Shown one piece after another: positions 1-13,658 of a DNA stretch of 64,000 nt. Position numbers and translations under genes: made by a program. Below the pieces are notes generated by a model. It was not told where the DNA came from, did no database searches, and saw nothing but the letters and a program-made list of their open reading frames with translations. Position 1 is the first letter of the stretch, and each line of letters opens with the position of its first letter. The DNA is from Syngnathus acus (lineage: Eukaryota; Chordata; Actinopteri; Syngnathiformes; Syngnathidae): contig NC_051093.1 in NCBI RefSeq assembly GCF_901709675.1, positions 2,377,053 to 2,441,052 on the forward strand, in the 5' to 3' direction.

Positions 1-62
1 AGTTTTTCCTCATATTGCTTCCTTCAAATGTTTTGGTTGGAAAAATTGTTGTTTGGTCATAG

Positions 63-519
63 GGCGAGTTCAAAGTGACGGAGCGCACAATGGGCATGAA
101 GGAGCTGCTGGACGCGCTGGACGCCGGCCGTGTTCTGGAGGTGTTTGGCGCCGGCACCGCCTGCGTGGTGTGTCCAGTCGGCAGCCTCCTCTACAAGGGC
201 CAGGTGTGCTTGCTTTTTGGTGGTGGTGGTGAGCGCCCCCTTGTGTCCAAACAAATCCATGACTTTCCTTCCTACCTTCTCAGACATACCAGATCCCAAC
301 CATGCAGAACGGACCCGACCTGGCTCAGAGGTTCTACAAAGAGCTCACCGATATTCAGGTGAGTGCCACGGCACAAGCGTGACCTCACTGGTGTGCTTCC
401 ACAAACAATGTGGCTGCCAAGTCTGTAAGTTGTTTTAATGACAATTATGAGATGAAATCCTTTGCTTCTTTTCACAGTACGGACGCAAGTGCAGCGACTG
501 GGCGCCTCTGGTCTCTTAA
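63..519 (+). CDS. bcat2: Branched-chain amino acid aminotransferase, C-terminal part (bcat2-like, partial)
   Basis: Three terminal coding exons are visible: 63-203, 284-358 and 478-519, each bounded by AG/GT. They encode the last 85 residues, starting at GEFKV and ending in DWAPLVS before TAA at 517. The enzyme is PLP-dependent and transaminates leucine, isoleucine and valine with 2-oxoglutarate. Seen here are the fold-type IV C-terminal signature [12 protein letters not shown], including a CVVC pair at the place of the redox-active CXXC of the mitochondrial isoform, and [16 protein letters not shown] and RFYKEL look closer to human BCAT2 than BCAT1, but the tail resembles BCAT1, so the paralogue is inferred. 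The 5' exons lie left of the window. The gene converges on rpl27. Confidence 0.82.
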
Positions 520-1454
520 ATGGTTTGCACAAGGTCGTAGCATCAGCAGTTTGGACCACCCCCCCCTTCTCTCTCTCTTTCCTCCCATCTCTCAAACCAC
601 TAATGCACTCCTGCCACTCCGTAGAGATGAGACTTAGGAGCAATAAGAACAAGATGCAACACCACGGTTCCACTTTCTAAATAGACTAATACAACCATAG
701 CACAAAGTTGCAGCTCTTCTGGACGCGAGTGCTGGGCTGCATTGCAGTGCTTTGAAACGGTTGCTGTGGACGAAAGTGGCTACTTTGCACTCCCAGTCGT
801 CTGGGACGAGCCGCCGTGCTCAAAAAGGCCCAAATAGGAGATTGGTGCGAACAGATGTTGGCCGTCTGCACTGGTTTGTGTTGTTTGTTTTTTTAGATGT
901 TTTTAAATGATAAATTTTCTGTCCGCACAATTCAGTGTCATTAGTTTAGTCTGTCTTCCACGTACTCTCGTCAAGTGCCTGCTGACTGCCGTTTGGCGGG
1001 TCAGCGCGTCTTCCGCTCAGTAATCAGCCCTTTCGGTGTTCTTTTGATGTGCTCTTTGTTTAGTCTGCGTTATTTTTACATTAAAGCGCATTCAAGTCCA
1101 GCCAGTCTGCTCTTACTTTGGAAATGGACCAACGAGCCATTATTTATATAATGCAAGTTATTTGCAAAACAACTTATTACTGTAAAACAAAATGTTAAAC
1201 ATGTAAAATGATTGACCTTTTAATATACTTTGGAGAATTTTTAAAAATTATTCAGTACAATTACCAGTTTAAAATATTTGTGCTTTTTTAAAATTGTGGC
1301 TTAAATATCAAACAAAATCAAATTGTGATATAATTGAAATGGCTTAAAGCTAAAAGTATAAACACAAAAAATACTTCTACTGAAGTTATGGAAAATATTA
1401 CACAACTCTTGGTCGATCACAAAAGGCTTAGCACAAACTAATTTTTTTAACAGT
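520..1454 (+). other. bcat2 3' untranslated region and convergent spacer
   Basis: No coding signal. This is the 3' UTR of the aminotransferase gene. An ATTAAA-type polyadenylation signal lies near 1079-1084, in AT-rich DNA that runs on to the 3' end of rpl27. Confidence 0.5.
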
Positions 1455-1460
1455 TTTATT
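1455..1460 (-). terminator. rpl27 polyadenylation signal AATAAA
   Basis: The canonical AATAAA reads on the minus strand, about 18 bases after the rpl27 stop codon. Confidence 0.7.
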
Positions 1461-1477
1461 AGTGAATTGACAGAATT

Positions 1478-2831
<1,354 letters not shown>

Positions 2832-3289
2832 TCAGCGAGGCATCGCCACATCATTATAACACGTAATCGAGTAGAAGGAAGGAAGAAGGAACTGCGCGTA
2901 AAATATACGTCGCTTATGGCTAAAATGGTGCTAGCTATCGTGTGGCTAACAAGTGCAAACATGAGACTCGTGCGACGTTAACTTCATAGAAAAGAGAATA
3001 ACACGTTTTCTATCTGGTCCAAGTCAAAAGGTATACATTTATTGGCAAGCAAGCAGTGTCAAGTAGCATAAATGCGGTAACAGGAAGGCTGCCATGATGG
3101 AATCAACGCCGCTGAATCTAAGCGCAGTCGTAAACGCTCATTTGAACGAAAAAGCAGACGTGGATTTGCGAACATATCAATCGTGTTAGGTGCAGTAGAG
3201 TGTCTACGTAATGTCCAGTACGATAAAATATTTTAATGCGCCAAACGGGATGCGATGTTTAAAGATTGTCCCCAAGAAAACAGACTCAC

Positions 3290-3375
3290 TGAAAGCGTTT
3301 AGACGGCCTCCGCTGGTAGGAAAGGAAGTGGTGGAGGTTTCTACGAACCTTGACCCGCGCGTGGGAACGTCACTT
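3290..3375 (-). promoter_or_regulatory. rpl27 promoter and noncoding first exon (TOP-like)
   Basis: On the minus strand a pyrimidine-rich start (CTTTCCTACC) precedes a short exon-like sequence that ends at a GTGAGT donor near 3292. This is the expected architecture of a vertebrate ribosomal-protein gene, with a 5' TOP start and a tiny noncoding exon 1. The exact start site is inferred. Confidence 0.5.
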
Positions 3376-3929
3376 CCGGAAATAAATTAGTTGCTTTTTC
3401 CGTGGCCAATTGTAAGACGTTTTAGCTGTATTTTATGCTTAAATTGTTCCGTTTATATGTTATACAATTATGTATTGTTCTATTTATATATGTTACTCTA
3501 GTATGTGACCTTAAGTCACGGTACAAGGGGTGACGTCACTGCCGTATAGCAGTTGGTTTGTCGGAAAACAGTGTGCTGACAGTTAACGGTTGTGTTTTCC
3601 AAGTTCAAACTTTTATTCAAGCACAAACACATAAGGTATAATAACATCAACAACCACAAGCAGACAAAAACAAAATAAGACATCCACAACACCAGAAAAC
3701 AACAACAACAACAACAACAAACAAACAAAAACACATTACAGGGCAACTCCATCTTATATCCATAGAATATACAACCAGAGCAAACATCTTACAGAAACAG
3801 CATTTCAATAAATGAGGTCAGTTTTACAGCATTGTTGGTGTTGATGAGTTTTAACGAATTGTCGTAGGATTTCAGATCACTCTTCCAATGAAGAATGTTT
3901 GTTTTTGTTTTAAAGAAGTGACATTTATG
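3376..3929. other. Intergenic, AT-rich, no gene seen
   Basis: Holds a simple ACAACA-type tract near 3700-3730. I see no supported exon. Confidence 0.4.
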
Positions 3930-4520
3930 TATACAGTGGAGCCTCGGTTTTCGACCACAATCCGTTCCAGAAGGCGGTTTGAGAAGCAAATTGGTCGAAT
4001 TCCGAATCTGTTTTCCCCATTACAAATAATGGAAAGGTTTTTAATCCGTTCCAGGACAAAAAAAACCCCGCCTTTTTTAAGCATTTTTTCATTTGCGCAT
4101 TTTTGTCCGATCGCGCAACTGCAGCGCGCCGCCGAACGCGCAACCGTAGCGCGTTGCTGACCGCGCGACTGCACTGCGCTGGTCGCATTATTGTGACAGA
4201 GCCGTCGCTGAGATTTAGAAAATATTTTTTAAGTCCTGATGTACTTTTCAAAATTTAAGTGGACCTAAGTGCGCAGGGAGCTTAATTTTGTCCGATCGCG
4301 CAACTGTAGCGCACCGCCGAACGCGCAACCGTAGCGCGCCGCTGACCGCGCAACTGCACCGCGCTGGTCGCAATATTGTGACAGAGCCGTCGCTGAAATT
4401 TAGAAAATATTTTTAAAGTCCTGATGTACTTTCCAAAATTTAAGGGAGCTCATTTTGGTGCGATTGCACAACCGCGGCGCGCCGGGCGCTCACTGTCGCA
4501 TTTCTTCAAGAGCGTCTTTG
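3930..4520. repeat. GC-rich tandem repeat (about 185-bp unit) with a transposon-like left end
   Basis: A motif starting TTTTGTCCGATCGCGCAACT at 4101 recurs at 4286, a 185-bp period, and recurs in degenerate form near 4453. Each unit has a CpG-rich part full of GCGCAAC/GCGCGCC words, followed by an AT-rich part (GATTTAGAAAATATTTTT). To the left, 3936 onward resembles a fish DNA-transposon end (CAGTGGAGCCTCGGTTTTCG). No matching inverted end was found on the right. Confidence 0.7.
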
Positions 4521-4676
4521 TGTTTTAGGATGGCTTTAGTGCTCTCACTTACTTTTTTTGGAGGCATGTTTAGGGCTTAATACAATCCTCAAAGTAACGA
4601 AAATACAATAACAACGGAGTCAGTCGGCATCCGGGCCGCGCGGTCGGGGTTTTTCAGGTCCTCCCGGCTCATTTCG

Positions 4677-4747
4677 CGTTCCATAGTGTAGTGGTTAATG
4701 TTCTGGTCTCTCACCCCAGTGACCTGAGTTCAAGTCTCAGTGGAACC
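4677..4747 (+). tRNA. tRNA-Gln-like copy 1, probable pseudogene
   Basis: About 71 nt. The acceptor ends GTTCCA and TGGAAC pair. D-arm words GTGTAGTGGTTAA and T-arm words GAGTTCAAGTCTC are present. The anticodon loop reads CTCTCAC, so positions 34-36 would be CUC. The body resembles eukaryotic tRNA-Gln, but the loop equals that of tRNA-Glu(CUC). The anticodon stem has a mismatch, so function is doubtful. Confidence 0.45.
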
Positions 4748-4843
4748 TGAACTATTTTGACATTTACCTATTCCTATCTATGCTATTTGCTTGTGAGCTG
4801 CTCCATAAAACCATATAGGTAACTTCCATGGATTAATGGTGTG

Positions 4844-4914
4844 GGTTCCTTACTGTAGTGGTTAGTGCTCTAGACTCTCACCCCAGCGACCAGAGTTCAA
4901 GTCTCAGTGGAACC
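4844..4914 (+). tRNA. tRNA-Gln-like copy 2, probable pseudogene
   Basis: Same body as copy 1, with GGTTCC at the 5' end and GGAACC at the 3' end. The anticodon loop is again CTCTCAC. The anticodon stem is degraded (CTAGA against CCCAG). It sits 167 bp after copy 1. Confidence 0.4.
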
Positions 4915-5004
4915 TCAAGTATTTTGGCATATTCCTATCTATACTATTTACTTGTGAGCTGCTCCATAAAACCATATAGGTAACATCCATGAAGTAATGG
5001 TGTG

Positions 5005-5075
5005 GGTTCCATAGTGTAGTGGTTAGTGCTCTGTACTCTCACCCCAGCGACCTGAGTTCAAATCCCAGTGGGACC
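5005..5075 (+). tRNA. tRNA-Gln-like copy 3, best preserved
   Basis: The 5' end GGTTCCA faces TGGGACC through one G-U pair. The B box AGTTCAAATCC is intact and the anticodon loop is CTCTCAC. It lies 161 bp after copy 2. The T arm and acceptor are close to the tRNA-Gln consensus I recall (GTGGGACC). If transcribed it would carry a Glu-type CUC anticodon on a Gln-type body. Confidence 0.45.
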
Positions 5076-5149
5076 AAAAATATCTTATCCTTGAAAAATT
5101 TGCAACAGAGTTGCTCGTGTGCTCCCCCACAAAACCATATAACTCCTTA

Positions 5150-5282
5150 GACCTGGGGCTGGAGTTAGGGTTGGTGTTAGACCTAGAGTTGTTAGAACTA
5201 GGGTAAGGGTTAGGGTTAGGAATAGGAATAGGGTAAGAGGTAGGGTTAAGGTTAGAGCTAGGGCTAGGGTTAGGGGCTAGGA
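5150..5282 (+). repeat. Interstitial telomere-like stretch, TTAGGG sense
   Basis: Degenerate variants such as GGGTTAGGGTTAGG, AGAGCTAGGG and AATAGGG. It ends directly at GGACTCTCACCCCAG, the 3' half of the tRNA-like unit. Confidence 0.75.
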
Positions 5283-5384
5283 CTCTCACCCCAGTGACCT
5301 GAGTTCAAATCCCAGTGGGACCAAAAATATCCTTGAAAAATTTGCAACAGAGTTGCTCGTGTGCTCCCCCACCTACCTCCTTGG

Positions 5385-5540
5385 GGCTGGAGTTAGGGTT
5401 GGTTGTTAGAACTAGGGTTAGGGTAAGAGCTAGGGTTAGGAATAGGGTTAAGGTTAGAGCTAGGGCTAGGGTTAAGGTTAGGGTTAGGAATAGGGGAAGA
5501 GGTAGGGTTAAGGTTAGAGCTAGGGTTAGGGGCTAGGACT
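5385..5540 (+). repeat. Second telomere-like stretch, TTAGGG sense
   Basis: Same degenerate words as at 5150-5282. It again ends at the same tRNA anticodon-loop position, giving a higher-order unit of about 250 bp. Confidence 0.75.
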
Positions 5541-5840
5541 CTCACCCCAGCGACCTGAGTTCAAGTCTCAGTGGAACCTCAACTATTTTGGCATTTACCT
5601 AACCCTAACCCTATCTATACTATTTGCTCCATAAAACCATATAGGTAACTTGGCGTGGGTTCCATAGTGTAGTGCCCTGGACTCTCACCCCAGCGACCTG
5701 AGTTCAACTCTCAGTGAAACCTCAACTATTTTGGCATTTACCTATTCCTATCTATTTGCTTGTGAGCTGCTCCATAAAACCATATACGTAACTTCCATAA
5801 GCGAGGGTTCCATAGTGTAGTGATTAGTGCTCCGGACTCT

Positions 5841-5930
5841 CAACCCTAACCCTAGCTCTAACCTTAACCCTAGCTCTAAACCTACCTCTAACCCTAACCC
5901 TAGCTCTAACCCTTGCTCTAACCCTTTCTG
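5841..5930 (+). repeat. Telomere-like stretch, CCCTAA sense
   Basis: CCCTAACCCTAGCTCTAACC-type words follow immediately after the 5' half of a tRNA-like unit (about 5807-5840). Orientation is opposite to the two earlier stretches. Confidence 0.75.
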
Positions 5931-5935
5931 TACTT

Positions 5936-6859
5936 AAAAATCATCATTTCAGATGGGCTGATGCCAGAAGTCATAGAAGTGACCTCTTGTACCTTCACAT
6001 CTCGTGGCCCAAGTAATGAAAAGTCTGCCAAAAAGAGAGGTGAGTTTGGAGTAATACTTTTCAATATATAACTTTATCACGGTTGCTTTTAAATTGTCCA
6101 ATTGTTACTACTGTATCAGTATCTAATTATCCTCACATATGCTGCTTACTAAGATTTAGATGACCCAAGCAAGATATATTAAACACCACTTGACTTTTTT
6201 TCTTAGACATGTAAGGTCTAAACTTTTGAATTTTGTGATAAAATGAAAATTAACCCATCCTTTCTCATGTGAGTTACAGGTCATTGCTAAACTTGATTAT
6301 ATGTGAGATGTTTGTTTACATCTATTTTTAAATAGGGGTAATGTACATGACACATCTACCTCAAAAGAGAGAAAAGAAATTGCACTAGATTAACCTATTA
6401 GTGAATATGCAAATTCATACATTGACACACCAAGGCAGATACTATTCTTATACAGCTTGCATTTGTTTTTTTTACACACTATATATTTCCAAATTTATTT
6501 ATATCATCTTTGTTTGTCTATGTGTAGCACGTTATCAAAGCAAATTCCCCATACATGTAAAACACTGTCTGAAAAAAGTTTTTTTCTGATTTTTATTTTT
6601 TATTTTCCCTGATTTTGCAACAACTTGTATCTGTTCTTAATGGTTTTGTCAGAGAAATGGTCCCAATGTGCTGCCTGTGCAACCTCTGTAGGGGCCAGGA
6701 ATTGCTTCATCTACCAGCAGTGACACTCTGGTCAAATGCAAAACTGCTTAAAAGTAGTCAAGAAAATGAGAGACCTCTTTCCCCCACCTCCAAAACTGGG
6801 GCCATTCTAATATTGGCCTTTTGTGCATCTATTTTTAATTTTGTTAATATAAAAACAGC
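5936..6859. other. Intergenic; one exon-like segment, otherwise unassigned
   Basis: A segment at 5953-6040 sits between an ATTTCAG acceptor and a GTGAGT donor. It is open in one frame (residues DGLMPEVIEVT... to SAKKR), but I cannot assign it and no partner exon is evident. The rest is AT-rich, with a short cysteine-containing open frame near 6650-6710 that I do not recognise. It may be transposon-derived. Confidence 0.3.
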
Positions 6860-8205
6860 TGACTGACCGGTACAGAGTCCGCATTACTGCCGACGCTGCA
6901 CCAATCCGCCTGTCGATCTCGCGATCCATCCTCCCCTCACTCGTGAACAAGACCCCAAGATACTTAAACTCCTCCACTTGGGGCAGGATCTCATCCCCGA
7001 TCCGGAGAGGGCATTCCACCCTTTTCCGATCGAGGACCATGGACTCGGATTTGGAAGTGCTGACCCTCATCCCGACCGCTTCACACTCGGCTGCGAACCG
7101 CTCCAGTGAGAGCTGGAGATCACGGCCTGAAGAAGCCAACAGCACCACGTCGTCTGCCAAAAGCAGAGACGCGATGCTGAGGTCCCCAAACCGGACACCC
7201 TCAACGCCTCGGCTGCGCCTAGAAATTCTGTCCATAAAAATTATGAACAGAATCGGTGACAAAGGGCAGCCTTGGCGGAGTCCAACCCTCACTGGGAACG
7301 AATCCGACTTACTGCCGGAAATGTGGACCAAACTCTGGCATCGGTGATACAGGGACCGAACCGCCCTTATCAGTTGGCTCGGTACCCCGTACTCCCGAAG
7401 CACCCCCCACAGAACCTCCCGAGGGACACGGTCGAACGCCTTCTCCAAGTCCACAAAACACATGTGGACTGGTTGGGCGAACTCCCATGCACCCTCGAGG
7501 ATCCTGCTGAGGGTGAAGAGCTGGTCCACTGTTCCACGGCCAGGACGAAAGCCACACTGTTCCTCCTGAATCCGAGGTTCAACCTCCCGACGGACCCTCC
7601 TCTCCAGCACCCCTGAATAGACCTTACCAGGGAGGCTGAGGAGTGTAATTCCCCTGTAATTGGAACACACCCTCCGGTCCCCCTTCTTAAAGAGGGCAAC
7701 CACCACCCCAGTCTGCCAATCCAGAGGCACTGTCCCCGATGTCCACGCGATGTTGTAGAGACGTGTCAGCCATGACAGCCCCACAACATCCAGAGCCCTT
7801 AAGAAATCCGGGCGGATCTCATCCACCCCCGGGGCCTTGCCACCGAGGAGTTTTTTAACTACCTCAGTGACTTCGACCCCAGAGATTGGAGAGTCCGCCT
7901 CAGAGTCCCCAGGCCCTGCTTCCGCAATGGAAGGCGTGTAGGTGGAATTGAGGAGGTCTTCGAAGTATTCTCCCCACCGACACACGACGTCCCGAGTCGA
8001 GGTCAGCAGCACGCCATCTCCACTGTAAACAGTGTTGACGTTGCACTGCTTCCCCCTCCTGAGACGCCGGATGGTGGACCAGAATTTCCTCGAAGCCGTC
8101 CGGAAGTCATTCTCCATGGCCTCGCCAAACTCCTCCCACGCCCGGGTTTTTGCCTCAGCAACCGCCGAAGCCGCGTTCCGCTAGGCCATCCGGTACCTGT
8201 CTTAT
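6860..8205 (-). mobile_element. RTE/Rex3-type non-LTR retrotransposon fragment (reverse transcriptase, broken)
   Basis: A long frame from 8117 to about 6870 encodes a reverse transcriptase core. Visible motifs are FRPGRGTVDQL, motif A FVDLEKAFDRVP, motif B LRQGCPLSPILF, motif C LLLADDVVL (the catalytic DD kept) and a downstream EEFKYLGVLFTSEGR stretch. Upstream of the first ATG the homology continues through an in-frame stop (GCCTAG near 8183) to about 8205, so the ORF is disrupted. On the other side it runs into unrelated sequence near 6865, so the C-terminal domain and 3' tail are missing. No endonuclease domain is present. Clade assignment is from memory of fish elements. Confidence 0.88.
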
Positions 8206-8939
8206 ACTTCTTATACAAACCCACTTATACTTTCATTATTTTCCCCCCTGCAACGTCATGTTTCCTTTGTAAACGCAAAAATGTCATTCTCTTTACTATT
8301 TTAGTATGTTGAAAAAATCGGAATGTATTCTCTTTGTTCATCTAAATGTATCTCGATGCATAAGTAACAATATAGAATATACAATAACAATAATATAAAA
8401 CAACATTTTCTACTTTTCTGGTCTGACTTGTTGCTGGTGTCCTTGTTAGCACTTTAAAACATAGACACGTGTGTAGACTTTAAAACATAGACACGTGTGT
8501 AGGTAGCACTTTAATAGCAACGACGGTGTTTACATTCAAGGAGAAGATAGCCTTGACACAACCAATATGGTATACCTACAGTCATGTCACATCAATTCTT
8601 TTTCAATGAAACAAGAAAAGCAGCAAAGTCAGTCACTGTGCAAGTGCCTCCTCATTTGTGGATTGTCAGCCATGAGGGTCGAGATACTTTTGTACTTTGT
8701 CAGTAGCAGAATGTTGAGGATAATCAGAAAGCTGTCACGGGGTGGGTGCTCGAGGGCCGCGTTTGATTTTCAGACAGGAAAGATTGACTGACTCAATTAG
8801 AGATAAGTTTCAAAACGAGTTAATGTATGTACAGAACCTAAGATCCCTCATTTTAATCCCTCATTTTAATCACATAATACTTTATAATTGTTTGAATTGT
8901 GATTTGGCCTTCTCCATTGATAGCGTCGGTCGGGTGTGC
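8206..8939. other. rundc1 3' flank, probably its 3' UTR
   Basis: AT-rich, no supported exon. A 25-bp tandem duplication (ACTTTAAAACATAGACACGTGTGTAG type) lies at about 8451-8502, and a short ATTTTAATCCCTC duplication near 8850. Confidence 0.4.
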
Positions 8940-11958
<3,019 letters not shown>

Positions 11959-12204
11959 AGTGAACGGAGGCGCCCTCTAATAATAATTCTCTCTCGGTTT
12001 AGAACGTGATAATGAACTAAATCGCGAAAAAATAGAGCCGATCACCGTTATGGAGACAGGTGTATCGCCATTTTGATGCAGACTGACTCATACGTCAGTG
12101 TGAGACGCGTCGGCCAATCACAGGTTATCCGAAAGTAACAAATAACCTACGTCACAGCAAAAGCGTTTTACCCAATCACAGAATACCCGGAAATCTAGCG
12201 GTTT
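11959..12204 (-). promoter_or_regulatory. rundc1 promoter region
   Basis: GC-rich DNA just upstream of the rundc1 ATG contains repeated CCAAT-type words (GGCCAATCACAG, CCCAATCACAG on the plus strand) and CGTCA words. There is no TATA box in a convincing place. It ends where the hAT element begins. Confidence 0.4.
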
Positions 12205-12667
12205 ATGCTGCGTAGTGATGTGCATTCCAGTTCTTTTAGGTGAACTGAATCTTTAGAATCAGTTCACTCAAAAGATTCGTTCAAACGAATCGTTCAATGA
12301 ATCCCCCCTAACCCCTGGCTTGTAATTGATGGTGTTATTATACCGAATGTGTTTGTGTTTTAATAAAAAGCTGAAAAAACCCCGTTATGCCGACATTTGT
12401 TATTTTGGGGCGCACCAACTCATATAACAACGTAAAACACATATACATATTGTCATATAAAGCTGTTAACCAAATGTCTGATTTTTATGTTTTAATAGGC
12501 GAGTATAAAAACAAGGAATAAAAAACTAGATAAGTTTTAACATAAATGTTTATTAAAAATAATAATAATAATAAATTCACGACTCGTTCATGAACGGGAA
12601 GTTACGTCACTGACTCGTAAAGTCCCTCCTCCATCTAACACTCGCTGGCGCTGCTGATTGGTCTTCA

Positions 12668-12755
12668 CGAGTGAGTGAGTGAGTGAGTGAGTGAGTGAGT
12701 GAGTGAGTGAGTGAGTGAGTGAGTGAGTGAGTGAGTGAGTGAGTGAGTGAGTGAC
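12668..12755 (+). repeat. (GAGT)n microsatellite
   Basis: About 21 tandem GAGT units inside the outer hAT element. The unit equals the GTGA/CACT word of the element's own subterminal sequence. Confidence 0.95.
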
Positions 12756-13070
12756 AGACAGCATTGCTGCTATGCTATTGCCAGCCGACACACGTTATGC
12801 CGACATTGATATTTTAATTTTGTATTTATTGGCTAGTAGTTGATGGTGTTATTATACCGAATGTGTTTATGTTTGTGTTTGAATAAAAGGTTGGAAAAAA
12901 AACGTTATGCCGACATTTGTTAATTTTGGGGACACCAACTCATATAACAACGTAAAACACATACATATTGTCATATAAAGCAGTTAACCAAATGTCTGAT
13001 TTTTATGTTTTGAATGGCGAATATAAAAACAAGGAATAAAACACCAGACAAGTTATAACATAAATGTTTC

Positions 13071-13102
<32 letters not shown>

Positions 13103-13379
13103 GTACATTTCAAACCAGCAATCTAATGTGGAACTGCAGTCGATATATTGGATAACAACATTTAGGCATATATATGCAAACACGTTATTTAAAACCTACT
13201 ATAAGTAAATCGTAAATCTACATTCTGGCTTCCATAGTTCACGCCAGGAGACACAACATATTCACGGGCTGATCCGTTGATGCACAAGAAGGCATTTCAC
13301 TCATTGACTTGTTCGCGAACGGGAAAGCCAGGATTCGTTCCCTCACTGATCCGTTCTCGCGATGAACAGGAAATGCGAA

Positions 13380-13450
13380 TCACTCAGTGAGTGATTCACT
13401 CAGTGAGTGATTCACTCACTGAGTGATTCACTCACTGAGTGACTCGTTCA
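13380..13450. repeat. Tandem palindromic CACTCAGTGAGTGATT units
   Basis: Several near-perfect copies of TTCACTCAGTGAGTGA in a row. Each is self-complementary, so the block can fold back on itself in many registers. Confidence 0.8.
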
Positions 13451-13658
13451 CTCACAGATTTGTTCGTTGGTGAACGGGAAATGCAATTCACGACTCGTTC
13501 GTGAACGGGAAGTTACGTCACTGACTCGTAAAGTTCCTCCTCCATCTAACGCTCGCTGGCACTGCTGATTGGCTGATTTTCTTCTTCGTTTTGTTTTACG
13601 GCGAGGTAGCACCAGCTTCAATGGGCATTACTGACATTTACTGGTTGAAGTTATATAT

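Larger units (their letters stand above)
4677..5935 (+). repeat. Composite array: tRNA-Gln-like units and TTAGGG-like stretches
   Basis: Head-to-tail units of about 161-167 bp each contain a tRNA-like sequence followed by an AT-rich spacer with CATAAAACCATATAGGTAAC. From about 5130 the spacers are replaced by degenerate telomere-like DNA in TTAGGG sense (5150-5280, 5385-5540). After 5840 the telomere-like DNA runs in CCCTAA sense. Several tRNA-like units are cut at the anticodon loop, at or within a few bases of the junction with telomere-like DNA. Confidence 0.85.

Noticed and set aside
12588-12791. Open frame of repeated THSL residues
   Set aside because: A direct translation of the (GAGT)n microsatellite.
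13380-13450. A CRISPR-like array of short repeats
   Set aside because: The units are contiguous palindromes without unique spacers, and the genome is vertebrate.
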